Assembly: GCF_012395815.1 (NCBI RefSeq)
Contig: NZ_JAAZQQ010000001.1
Location: forward strand, 963,580-1,027,579
Length of the DNA stretch: 64,000 bases
Direction of reading: 5' to 3'
From: Roseicyclus persicicus
GTDB lineage: Bacteria > Pseudomonadota > Alphaproteobacteria > Rhodobacterales > Rhodobacteraceae
In this document: positions 6,845-14,900 of the stretch, piece by piece
Layout: every line of letters starts with the position of its first letter
Numbering within the stretch: position 1 is the first letter of the stretch
Notes under the pieces: model-generated
Told to the model about the DNA's origin: nothing
Seen by the model: only the letters and a program-made list of their open reading frames with translations
The model's database searches: none
Position numbers and translations under genes: made by a program

Positions 6845-9528
6845 TGCTCAGCTTCGACGGGCTGGTCGCGGTCTGCGTGCTCTACGTGGCGATGCTGTTC
6901 GGGATCGCCTTCCTGGCCGAGAAGCGCGCCGCCGAGGGCAAGGCGCGCTGGCTGTCCTCGCCGATCACCTACACCCTCAGCCTGTCGATCTACACCACCG
7001 CCTGGACCTTCTACGGCGCGGTCGGTTCGGCGGTGCGCAACGGGCTCGAGTTCCTGACGATCTACCTCGGGCCGACGCTGGTGTTCATCGGCTGGTTCTG
7101 GCTGTTGCGAAAGATGGTCCGTATCGGCCGCGCCCAGAGGATCACCTCGATCGCCGACATGATCTCCAGCCGCTACGGCAAGTCGGGCGGGCTGGCGGCG
7201 CTGGTCACGGTGCTCGCCGTCCTCGGCACGACGCCTTACATCGCGCTGCAGCTGCAGTCGGTCACGCTGTCCTTCTCGGTCTTCGCGCGGCCCGGCGCCT
7301 TCGGGGCGCCCGACACCGAACAGACGGCGATCTGGGTCGCGGCGGGCCTTGCGCTGTTCACCATCGTGTTCGGCACCCGCTCGCTCGACGTGAACGAGCG
7401 CCACCCGGGCCTCGTCTCGGCCATCGCGCTCGAGGCCATCGTCAAGCTGACCGCGCTCCTCGCCGTCGGCATCTTCGTGGTCTGGGGCGTGGCCGACGGG
7501 CCCGCCGACATGCTGGCGCGCATCGAGGCCAGCCCGGTCAGCCAGAGCTCGTGGAACGGCGCGCGCTGGCTGGGGCTGTCGGTGCTGGCCGGCGCCGCCA
7601 TCCTGTGCCTGCCGCGCATGTTCCAGGTGCTGGTTGTCGAGAACTCCGACGAGCGGCACCTCGCCACCGCCGGCTGGGCCTTCCCGCTCTACCTGCTGCT
7701 GATCAGCCTCTTCGTGGTGCCGATCGCGGTGGTGGGCCTCGAACTGCACGGCCCCGGCGCCAACCCCGACCTGTTCGTGCTGACCGTGCCGCTGGGCCTG
7801 GGGCAGGACGGTCTGGCCCTTCTTGTGTTCCTCGGCGGCTTCTCGGCGGCGACCTCCATGGTGATTGTCGCCGCGCTGGCGCTGTCGACCATGCTGTCGA
7901 ACCACATCATCGTGCCGGTCTGGCTGCGCCTGTCGCGCCACGACGACCCGATGTCGGGCGACATGCGCCGCGTGGCGCTGACGGCGCGGCGGCTGTCGAT
8001 CGGGGGCGTGCTGTTCCTCGGCTGGGGCTATTACCGCCTGTCGGGCGGGACCGACGCGCTGGCCGCCATCGGGCTGATCGCGTTCCTCGGCGTGGCGCAG
8101 ATCCTGCCGGCGCTGCTGGGCGGCATCCTGTGGCGCGGCGCCACCCGGATCGGGGCGGCGATGGGGATCGGCTCGGGCTTCCTGATCTGGGCCTGGCTCC
8201 TGCTGCTGCCCAACCTGGCCGAGACCGGGGGCGGGCTGCCCGTCCTGTTCGAGGCCGGGCCCTTCGGCCTCGCCTGGCTCAGCCCCGCCACGCCGCTGGG
8301 CCTGGCGGCCACCGACCCGCTCCTGACCGCGATGGTGCTGTCGCTGGGGGTGAACACCTTCCTGTTCATCCTCGGCTCGCTGGTGTCCTTCCCCGGCCCG
8401 CTGGAACGGCTGCAGGGGGCGCAGTTCGTCAACGTCTACGACCACTCGCGGCCGCTCTACGGCTGGCAGGGGGTGGCGGGGGCCGCCGACGACCTCCTGA
8501 TCATGGCGCAGCGGATCCTCGGGACGGGGCGCGCCGGGCGGCTGTTCCAGGCCGCGGCCGAGGCGCAGGGGCGCACGGGCGGCGTGCCGGAACCCACGCC
8601 CGATTTCCTCGAACGGCTGGAGCGGGAGCTGGCGGGCTCGGTCGGCGCGGCCACGGCGCATGCCATGGTCGCCCAGATCATCGGGGGCGCCAGCGTGTCG
8701 GTGCGCGACCTCCTGGCCGTGGCCGACGAGACCGCGCAGATCATGGAGTATTCCAGCCAGCTCGAGGCGAAATCGGCCGAGCTCGCCCAGACCGCCGCGC
8801 GGCTGCGCGAGGCCAACGCCAAGCTGACCGAGCTGTCGCGCCAGAAGGACGCCTTCCTCAGCCAGATCAGCCACGAGCTTCGCACGCCGATGACCTCGAT
8901 CCGGGCGTTTTCCGAGATCCTGATGCAGGCCGACCCGGTCGACGATGCCGCCCGCGCGCGGTTCTCCCGCATCATCCACGACGAAAGCCTGCGTCTGACG
9001 CGGCTGCTGGATGACCTTCTCGACCTGTCGGTGCTGGAAAACGGCCGCGTCACCCTGAACGAGACCGAGGCGCGGCTGTCCGACGTGCTCGACCGCGCCA
9101 TCTACGCCGCGGGGGCCATGGCCGAGGACGGGCGGCTCGCCATCCGGCGGGACCGCGCGGAGGAGGCCGTCGCGCTGTGGACCGACGCCGACCGGCTGGC
9201 GCAGGTGTTCATCAACCTGATCTCCAACGCGCAGAAATACTGCGACGCCGCCCAGCCCGAGCTGACCATCTCGGTGCGCCAGCTGCCCGGCCGGGTCGAG
9301 GTGGAGTTCGCCGACAACGGCACCGGCATCCCGCCGCGCCAGCAATCCCTGATCTTCGAGAAATTCGCCCGCGCCGACACCGCCCGCGGCGCGCCGGGGG
9401 CGGGGCTTGGCCTCGCCATCAGCCGCGAGATCATGGCCCGGCTGGGCGGCGGCCTGTCCTACGTGCCCTCGGGCGGCGGCGCGCGGTTCCGGGTGCGGCT
9501 GCCCGCCCGCGCGCTCCGGGCCGCTTGA
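6844..9528 (+). CDS. sodium:solute symporter-fused histidine kinase (CbrA-like)
   Basis: The 894-residue inner-membrane sensor has three parts. Residues 1 to about 520 form 12-13 transmembrane helices of the SSS (PutP-like) transporter fold. About 580-660 form a STAC-like linker (LERELAGSVGAATAHAMVAQ) and a coiled coil. A kinase core follows, with the phospho-acceptor H677 in SQISHELRTPM, the N box in NLISNAQKY, and the G boxes DNGTGIP and GAGLGLAIS. This matches the CbrA class, where transport or substrate binding controls a kinase. No receiver domain is attached; the orphan regulator at 6157 is its likely target. Substrate not determinable. Confidence 0.9.
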   Translation: MLSFDGLVAVCVLYVAMLFGIAFLAEKRAAEGKARWLSSPITYTLSLSIYTTAWTFYGAVGSAVRNGLEFLTIYLGPTLVFIGWFWLLRKMVRIGRAQRITSIADMISSRYGKSGGLAALVTVLAVLGTTPYIALQLQSVTLSFSVFARPGAFGAPDTEQTAIWVAAGLALFTIVFGTRSLDVNERHPGLVSAIALEAIVKLTALLAVGIFVVWGVADGPADMLARIEASPVSQSSWNGARWLGLSVLAGAAILCLPRMFQVLVVENSDERHLATAGWAFPLYLLLISLFVVPIAVVGLELHGPGANPDLFVLTVPLGLGQDGLALLVFLGGFSAATSMVIVAALALSTMLSNHIIVPVWLRLSRHDDPMSGDMRRVALTARRLSIGGVLFLGWGYYRLSGGTDALAAIGLIAFLGVAQILPALLGGILWRGATRIGAAMGIGSGFLIWAWLLLLPNLAETGGGLPVLFEAGPFGLAWLSPATPLGLAATDPLLTAMVLSLGVNTFLFILGSLVSFPGPLERLQGAQFVNVYDHSRPLYGWQGVAGAADDLLIMAQRILGTGRAGRLFQAAAEAQGRTGGVPEPTPDFLERLERELAGSVGAATAHAMVAQIIGGASVSVRDLLAVADETAQIMEYSSQLEAKSAELAQTAARLREANAKLTELSRQKDAFLSQISHELRTPMTSIRAFSEILMQADPVDDAARARFSRIIHDESLRLTRLLDDLLDLSVLENGRVTLNETEARLSDVLDRAIYAAGAMAEDGRLAIRRDRAEEAVALWTDADRLAQVFINLISNAQKYCDAAQPELTISVRQLPGRVEVEFADNGTGIPPRQQSLIFEKFARADTARGAPGAGLGLAISREIMARLGGGLSYVPSGGGARFRVRLPARALRAA

Positions 9529-9587
9529 CCGATCCTTAACCCTTTTCGGGGCAGGGTAGGGGCGATGCCACCCCGGACCCGCCCCCG

Positions 9588-10544
9588 ATGACCGCCCCCC
9601 GCCCCGGCGCGCTGCGCCGCAAGATCGCGGCCCATGCCCGCCCCGCCCCGCCGCGCCCTGACCTGTCGGCCGGCGCGGTGCGCGGCTTCGGCCGGGCCTT
9701 GCGCCACGCGGCGGCGCCCTTCGACGGGCTCGGCCTGACGCTCGGCGATGTGGGCTTCACGCCGGATGCCGACCTCGACGGCGCCCTTGCCGCGCTGCCG
9801 CCCCAGGGCCTTGTCGCCGCGGTCGAGGACGCGGCCGGCCGCCGCGGCCTGATCGGCCTGTCCGCGGGCCTCGTCGACGCGCTGGTCGAAGTGCAGACCA
9901 CCGGCCGGGTCGAGGCGGCCGAGCTTCCGCCGCGCCCCGTCACCCGCATCGACGAGGCGCTGGCGCGCGACTTCGTCGACCTCGCGCTTGCGTCCTTCGC
10001 CGCCGAGACCCAGGGACTGCCCGGCCGCGACTGGCCCGACCGCGTCACCTACGGCAGCCGCATCCGCGACCGCGGCCAGGTCTCGCTCCTGCTGCCCGAG
10101 GGGCGCTATGGCGTCCTGTCCGCGGCGCTGGGCTTTGCCGGCGTCGCGCGGCGGGCCGGCGTGGTGCTGGTGCTGCCCACGGTCGCCGTGGCCGCCGCCG
10201 CCGCCCCGGCCGAGGTGCGCCCGCCCGACCCGGCCTGGGTGGCCGCCCGCGCCCGCCTCCTCGACGATCTGTGCCTGCCGCTCGACGCCGTGCTCCTGCG
10301 GGTCCGGCGCCCGCTGGGCGAGGTGCAGGCGCTGGCCGTGGGCGACCTGGTGCCGTTTCGCGCGGCCGACCTTGCCGAGGTCGCGCTCGAGGATGCCGCG
10401 GGGCGCGTCCTCGCCCGTGGCCGTCTCGGGCAGGTCGGCGGCCACCGGGCCCTGCGCCTGCCCGCCGCCCCCGCCGCCGCCGCACCCGCGCCCGCCGCCG
10501 ACCCCGCGCCGCCCGCGCCCGCCGCCGCCCGCGCCGCCGGCTGA
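9588..10544 (+). CDS. FliM/FliN-family (SpoA domain) protein
   Basis: The product is 318 residues. The C-terminal part (about 225-300) has the SpoA/FliN fold signature: LPLDAVLLRVRRPLGEVQAL, then the LxxGDLVPF turn and a final VLARGRLGQVGGHRALRL. This domain builds the flagellar C-ring and type III secretion sorting platforms. The N-terminal half resembles the FliM middle domain only loosely, and the tail is a low-complexity Ala/Pro run. No flagellar genes are nearby. The neighbour is the symporter-kinase 60 bases upstream. It could be a second, stray FliM or a motor modulator. Stated as family membership only. Confidence 0.72.
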   Translation: MTAPRPGALRRKIAAHARPAPPRPDLSAGAVRGFGRALRHAAAPFDGLGLTLGDVGFTPDADLDGALAALPPQGLVAAVEDAAGRRGLIGLSAGLVDALVEVQTTGRVEAAELPPRPVTRIDEALARDFVDLALASFAAETQGLPGRDWPDRVTYGSRIRDRGQVSLLLPEGRYGVLSAALGFAGVARRAGVVLVLPTVAVAAAAAPAEVRPPDPAWVAARARLLDDLCLPLDAVLLRVRRPLGEVQALAVGDLVPFRAADLAEVALEDAAGRVLARGRLGQVGGHRALRLPAAPAAAAPAPAADPAPPAPAAARAAG

Positions 10545-10611
10545 GCCGCCTTGCAATCCCCGCGGCGCCCCGCCAAGGTCGCGCCGAACCGCGCCAAGGG
10601 GGAGGGACCAG

Positions 10612-11373
10612 ATGGGCCACGCCAGTTTCCGCCGCGACCTCGTCGCGGGCACCACCCTCGTCGGCACCTTCATGAAGACGCCCGCCGTCGACGTGCTCGA
10701 GGTGCTGATCCTCGCCGGCCTCGATTTCGTCTGCCTCGACGGCGAACACGCCCCCTTCGACCGCGCCGCGCTGAACGCCTGTGCCGCCGTCGCCCGCGCC
10801 GCCGGCCTGCCGCTCCTCGTCCGCGTTCCGTCCGCCGCGCCCGCCGACATCGGCGCCGCCCTCGACCTCGGCGCGACCGGTATCGTCGTGCCCCATGTCA
10901 CCGACCCCGAGACCGCCGCCCGCGTGGCGAAATCCGCCCGCTTCGGCCATGGCGGCCGCGGCTACGCGGGCTCCACCCGCTGGGCGGGCTTCGGCACCTC
11001 GGACATGGCGACGCTGCTCGCGCGCAGCCGCGAGGAAACCGTGGTCATCGCCCAGGTCGAGGACCCCGAGGCGGTCGAGGCCTGCGAGGCCATCGCCGCC
11101 GTGCCCGGCATCGACGCGCTGTTCCTCGGCCCCGCCGACCTGTCCGTCGCCTACGGCAAGACCGACCAGTCGAGCCCCGAGCTGCACGCCGCCATGGCCC
11201 GTGTCGGCCGCGCCGCCGCCGCCGCCGGCAAGGGCTACGCCACCTTCGTGCCCCATGCCGAGGCCGGCCGGGCGCTGGAACAACACGGCTTCACCGCCTG
11301 GTTCGTCGCCTCCGAGCACGCCTGGATGCTGGCCGGCGCCCGCGCCGCCGTGGCCGGGCTCAAGCGCGGCTGA
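10612..11373 (+). CDS. HpcH/HpaI-family aldolase
   Basis: This 253-residue TIM-barrel enzyme resembles 4-hydroxy-2-oxo-heptanedioate and 2-dehydro-3-deoxyglucarate aldolases (class II, metal dependent). Seen are LDGEHAPFD (general base His and metal-side residues), the RVPSAAP strand, and GATGIVVPHV. IAQVEDPEAV supplies the metal-binding Glu region, and ALFLGPADLS the Asp. Such enzymes cleave 4-hydroxy-2-oxoacids into pyruvate and an aldehyde. ATG 10612 follows GGAGGGACCAG. The gene stands alone, with about 300 bases to the next one, so its pathway is open. Confidence 0.85.
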   Translation: MGHASFRRDLVAGTTLVGTFMKTPAVDVLEVLILAGLDFVCLDGEHAPFDRAALNACAAVARAAGLPLLVRVPSAAPADIGAALDLGATGIVVPHVTDPETAARVAKSARFGHGGRGYAGSTRWAGFGTSDMATLLARSREETVVIAQVEDPEAVEACEAIAAVPGIDALFLGPADLSVAYGKTDQSSPELHAAMARVGRAAAAAGKGYATFVPHAEAGRALEQHGFTAWFVASEHAWMLAGARAAVAGLKRG

Positions 11374-11672
11374 GACGCCGCCGCCGGGCCCGCACCGGGC
11401 GACCGGGCGGGCGCGATCCCGGGGGCCTGTCCCGCACCCTGCGGGCGGCATCCCCCTTGCGCGCCGTTGCCGCGATAGCCCCCCAACCCGGGGCATTCGT
11501 CGAAAATCCGCCGCAATTCCGGCGCGAAGAAACCCCTGCAATACCTCCGGTCCGACGCGGCCGCACCCCGCTTTCGCCCCGCCGCTGGCCCAGCTTCAGG
11601 TCGTCCCGTTGAGGCACGGTCGACATCGAACGCCCGCAAGAAGCCCGCACCAAGCGGCAAGGAGGCACGGCA
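11374..11672. other. 299-base intergenic region
   Basis: No convincing gene is seen on either strand. A short stem (CCCGCA...TGCGGG) lies near 11430 without a U-tract and could be a weak terminator for the aldolase gene. The right end carries the ribosome site AAGGAGG for the lipoprotein gene at 11673. I see no clear promoter hexamers. Confidence 0.5.
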
Positions 11673-12305
11673 ATGAAACGGATCCTGATCACCCCCGCCC
11701 TGATCGTCGCGGCCGCGCTGGGCCTTTCGGCCTGCAGCACGCCCTTCGACGTGTCGCGCGACACCCCCTTCGACCCGATCACCCCGGTGATCGAGGCCCC
11801 GACCCAGGACTGGTCCTTCACCGCGGTCGAGATCGTGGTGCCCCGCACGCTCAGCGTGTCCGAGGCCAATTCGATCAAGCCCGCGTCCGACATCGTCTGG
11901 CGCGAGGACCCGCTCGGCGACCGCTACGTGCAGGTCGAGGCGATCCTGCGCGACGCGCTCACCCCCGTGCTGCAGCCCCGTGAGGGCGCCGCGACCCCCG
12001 TGGTGGTGGCGATCGAGGTCACGCGCTTCCACGCCCTGACCGAGCGCGCCCGCTACACCATCGGTGGCGAGCACGAGATCGAATTCATGCTGACCGTCCG
12101 CCACGCCGAGACCGGCCAGATCCTGTCGGGCCCGCGCCCGGTCGACCTGACCTTCCGCGCGCTCGGCGGCCAGGCCGCGATCCAGGCCGAGGCGCAGGGC
12201 ATCACCCAGCGCGTCCGCATCACCGAGCGCCTGCAGGAGTGGGCCCGGGTGGAGTTCCCCGCGCCCCTCGCCACCCTGATCTCGGTGGCCGAGGTCCAGA
12301 ACTGA
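11673..12305 (+). CDS. predicted outer-membrane or periplasmic lipoprotein
   Basis: A 210-residue protein begins with a lipoprotein signal: basic N-terminus, hydrophobic stretch, and lipobox LSAC with the acylated Cys near residue 21. The mature part is mixed alpha/beta with a segment (VVVAIEVTRFHALTERARY) resembling the assembly domains of small lipoproteins that bind outer-membrane structures. I do not recognise a characterised family; it may be one of the conserved Rhodobacteraceae lipoproteins of unknown function. A strong AAGGAGG ribosome site lies before ATG 11673. Downstream is the RNA methyltransferase at 38 bases. Confidence 0.75.
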   Translation: MKRILITPALIVAAALGLSACSTPFDVSRDTPFDPITPVIEAPTQDWSFTAVEIVVPRTLSVSEANSIKPASDIVWREDPLGDRYVQVEAILRDALTPVLQPREGAATPVVVAIEVTRFHALTERARYTIGGEHEIEFMLTVRHAETGQILSGPRPVDLTFRALGGQAAIQAEAQGITQRVRITERLQEWARVEFPAPLATLISVAEVQN

Positions 12306-12342
12306 TCTTCCCCCGGACCGGCCGGAGGGGTAGAGGGGGCGC

Positions 12343-13551
12343 ATGACAGCGCCCCCTTTCGCCTTGCCCGTCCTGCGCCTGAAACCCAAGGCCGATGCCC
12401 GCCGCATCCGCCACGGCCACCCCTGGGCCTGGGCCGACGACCTCGTGCTCGACCGCCGCTCGCGCGCCGTGCCCGCGGGCGCGCTGGCCGTGCTGGAGGA
12501 CGCCGAGCGCCAGCCGCTGGGCCTGGGCGTGGCGACGGTGGAGGCCAAGATCGGGTTGCGGCTGCTGGACCGCGATCCGGGCGCGGTGATCGACGGGGCG
12601 TGGCTGACGGCCCGGATCGGCGCCGCGCAGGCGCTGCGCGACCGGCTCTACGACGCCCCCTTCTACCGCCTCGTCCATGCCGAGGGCGACGGGCTGCCCG
12701 GCCTGATCGTCGACCGGTTCGGCGACACGCTGGTGATGCAGCCGAACGCGATTTGGCTGGAGGAGCGCGAGGCGGCGCTGGCCGAGGCGCTCCTGTCCGT
12801 GACCGGCTGCACCACGCTGATCAAGAACGGCACCGCGCGGGCGCGGCTGGCCGAGGGGCTGCCCGAGGTGACGGCCGTTCTGGCGGGCACGGCGCCTGAG
12901 GCCCCGATCCCGGTGCCGATGACCGGCGCGACCTACATGGCCGACGTGATGGGCGGGCAGAAGACGGGCCTGTTCTACGACCAGCGCGACACCCACGCCT
13001 TCGCCGCGCGGCTGGCCCGCGGCGCCCGCGTGCTCGACGTGTTTTCCCATGTGGGCGGCTTCGCGCTGGCCTGCCTTGCCGCGGGGGCCGAGGCCGCCGT
13101 CGCCGTCGACGCCTCGGAACCCGCGCTGGCGCTGGCGGGGCAGGGGGCCGCGGCTTCGGGCCTTGGCGACCGCCTGACCACCCGTCGCGGCGACGCCTTC
13201 GCCGAGATGGAGGCGCTGGCCGCCGAGGGCGCGCGGTTCGACCTCGTGGTCTGCGACCCGCCCGCCTTCGCGCCGTCAAAGCAGGCGCTGGAGGCGGGCT
13301 TGCGCGCCTACGAACGCGTCGCGCGGCTGGCCGCGCCGCTGGTGGCCGAGGGGGGCGTGCTGATGCTCTGCTCCTGCTCCCACGCCGCCGACCTGGCGAA
13401 GTTCCGCGCCGCCTGCCTGCGCGGCATCGGGCGCGCGGGCCGCGACCCGCGGCTGATCCACACCGGCTTCGCGGGGCCCGACCATCCGCAGCACCCGCAG
13501 CTCACCGAGACCGGCTATCTCAAGGCGCTGGCCTTCCGCCTGATGCCATGA
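12343..13551 (+). CDS. RlmI-type class I rRNA methyltransferase
   Basis: A 402-residue cytosolic enzyme of the COG1092 (RlmI/RlmK) family, which methylates cytosine C5 in large-subunit rRNA. The N-terminal PUA-like domain (RIRHGHPWAWADDL) is followed by a catalytic Rossmann domain: FYDQRDTH, then the SAM motif VLDVFSHVGGFALACLAAG, the acidic VAVDASEPAL, and the catalytic DPPAFAPSK. The C-terminal LMLCSCSHAADL corresponds to the conserved CSC segment. The order methyltransferase then PIN protein is conserved in Rhodobacter relatives (RSP_2647/RSP_2648). Its stop overlaps the PIN gene by ATGA. The exact rRNA position methylated is not known. Confidence 0.88.
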   Translation: MTAPPFALPVLRLKPKADARRIRHGHPWAWADDLVLDRRSRAVPAGALAVLEDAERQPLGLGVATVEAKIGLRLLDRDPGAVIDGAWLTARIGAAQALRDRLYDAPFYRLVHAEGDGLPGLIVDRFGDTLVMQPNAIWLEEREAALAEALLSVTGCTTLIKNGTARARLAEGLPEVTAVLAGTAPEAPIPVPMTGATYMADVMGGQKTGLFYDQRDTHAFAARLARGARVLDVFSHVGGFALACLAAGAEAAVAVDASEPALALAGQGAAASGLGDRLTTRRGDAFAEMEALAAEGARFDLVVCDPPAFAPSKQALEAGLRAYERVARLAAPLVAEGGVLMLCSCSHAADLAKFRAACLRGIGRAGRDPRLIHTGFAGPDHPQHPQLTETGYLKALAFRLMP

Positions 13552-14090
13552 AGGCGGTGATCGACGCCTGCGTCCTCTACCCCACGGTGCTGCGCGAGAT
13601 CGTGCTGGGGCTGGCGCGGGGCGGGTTGATCGTGCCGCTCTGGTCGGACCGTTTGCTGGAGGAATGGGCGCGGACCGCCGCCCGCCACGGCGGCGCGGCG
13701 GACGAGGCGCTGGCGCGGGGCGAGATCGCGGCGGTGTCAGTTGCGTTTCCCGGGGCGCGTGTCGCCGCCGATCCGGGGCTGGAGGCGCGGCTCTGGCTGC
13801 CTGATCCCTCCGACATCCATGTGCTGGCCACGGCCATCGCGGGCGGCGCCGACACGATCCTGACGCTGAACCTGCGCGATTTCCCGCGGCGGGAACTGGA
13901 CGCGCACGGCGTCGAGGCGGTGCACCCCGACGCGGCGCTGTATCAGATGTGGCTCGACGCGCCCGCGGCGGTGGAGGGGGTCGTCGCCGCCGTCCACGCC
14001 ACGGCGGAGCGCATGGCGGGCGAGGAGCTGCCGCTGCGGGCGCTGCTCAAGCGCGCGAGACTGCCGAGGGTGGCGAAGGCGGTGGGGTAA
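13548..14090 (+). CDS. PIN-domain protein (RSP_2648-like)
   Basis: A 180-residue PIN fold, probable Mg-dependent ribonuclease. The first acidic residue sits in VIDACVLYPT, the middle acidic pair in LPDPSDIHVLATAI, and the third position near LTLNLRDFPR. An antitoxin gene of the VapB kind is not adjacent. Instead the gene overlaps an rRNA methyltransferase by ATGA, which suggests RNA processing or quality control in place of a toxin-antitoxin role. The C-terminal helical tail (about 130-180) extends past the usual PIN core. The gene is followed at once by three perfect palindromes. Confidence 0.82.
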   Translation: MKAVIDACVLYPTVLREIVLGLARGGLIVPLWSDRLLEEWARTAARHGGAADEALARGEIAAVSVAFPGARVAADPGLEARLWLPDPSDIHVLATAIAGGADTILTLNLRDFPRRELDAHGVEAVHPDAALYQMWLDAPAAVEGVVAAVHATAERMAGEELPLRALLKRARLPRVAKAVG

Positions 14091-14093
14091 GCG

Positions 14094-14161
14094 CCGGAAA
14101 ACCCGGGTTTTCCGGTCGGGAAACCTCGAGGTTTCCCGTGCGTTTTCCTCGAGGAAAACGC
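14094..14161. repeat. three consecutive 22-bp perfect palindromes, 23-bp period
   Basis: Three self-complementary blocks occupy 14094-14115, 14117-14138 and 14140-14161, each 22 bp and each separated by a single T. Their left halves are CCGGAAAACCC, CGGGAAACCTC and GCGTTTTCCTC; the right halves are exact reverse complements. They fill the gap between the convergent PIN (+) and M48 protease (-) genes almost completely. Each can form an 11-bp hairpin with little loop on RNA or a cruciform in DNA. A bidirectional terminator is the simplest reading; a protein-binding or transposase-related repeat is also possible. Confidence 0.85.
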
Positions 14162-14162
14162 C

Positions 14163-14861
14163 TCACTCCTTCGGCAATTCCTTCGCCCAGCGCGCCTCCA
14201 GCGCCTCGATCGCGCGCACCCGGTCGGCGGTCTTGGGGTGGCTCATCAACCACGCCGGCATTCCGCGCCCGCCCATCCCCGTCAGCCCCTCGAGCTTGAG
14301 GAACAGCGCCTTCTGCGGCCCCGTCCCGATCCCCGCCCGCGTCAGCAGCGCCGCGGCATAGGCGTCGGCCTCGTATTCGTCCTGCCGCGACAGCCGGGCG
14401 GCCAGCATCCCGGCCAGCAGGTTGGCGATCCAGACCCCCACGCCGGGGATGAACCGCCCCAGCACGGTGGCCAGCGCGATCCGCACCGCGTTCTGCCCGG
14501 AGAAATCGATCATCCGCCGGCGCGCATGGCCCAGCGCCACGTGGCCCAGTTCGTGCGCGATCACGCTCGCCAGCTCCTCGCCCGTGACCTCGCCCGCCCG
14601 GTATTTGTTGTAGAAGCCCCGCGTCAGGTAGATCCGCCCGTCAGGGGCCGCGAGGCCGTTCACCGGCTCCACCTCGTAGATGTTCACCCGGATGCGTTCG
14701 ATCCCCAGCGCCTCGGCCATGCGGTCGGTCAGGACGCGCAGCCGCGCGTCGGCCAGTTCCGACGACCGCGCCTCCAGCTCCCGCGAAGTGCGCCATGCCG
14801 AGAACAGGTACATCACCAGCGCGTAGCCGATGGCAAGGAGGATCGGGGTCAGCTTCAGCAT
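14163..14861 (-). CDS. M48-family zinc metalloprotease
   Basis: A 232-residue protease with an N-terminal hydrophobic segment (LTPILLAIGYALVMYLF) that is either a membrane anchor or an uncleaved signal. The zinc motif HELGH lies in ASVIAHELGHVALGH, the third ligand Glu in RQDEYEADAYA, and a further hydrophobic stretch follows the zinc site. It resembles HtpX/BepA-like M48 enzymes of cell-envelope quality control but lacks a TPR tail. Start ATG 14861 places the anchor at the N-terminus. It converges on the PIN gene across the palindrome block. Confidence 0.85.
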   Translation of the reverse strand: MLKLTPILLAIGYALVMYLFSAWRTSRELEARSSELADARLRVLTDRMAEALGIERIRVNIYEVEPVNGLAAPDGRIYLTRGFYNKYRAGEVTGEELASVIAHELGHVALGHARRRMIDFSGQNAVRIALATVLGRFIPGVGVWIANLLAGMLAARLSRQDEYEADAYAAALLTRAGIGTGPQKALFLKLEGLTGMGGRGMPAWLMSHPKTADRVRAIEALEARWAKELPKE

Positions 14862-14900
14862 GGGTGGGATATGGGGCGACGGGCCACGGGCGGCAACGGC

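Noticed and set aside
6724..9345. 873-codon open frame on the minus strand opposite the symporter-kinase
   Set aside because: Typical GC-driven antisense frame: very rich in Gly, Arg, Gln and His, no domains, and the plus strand carries clear kinase motifs.
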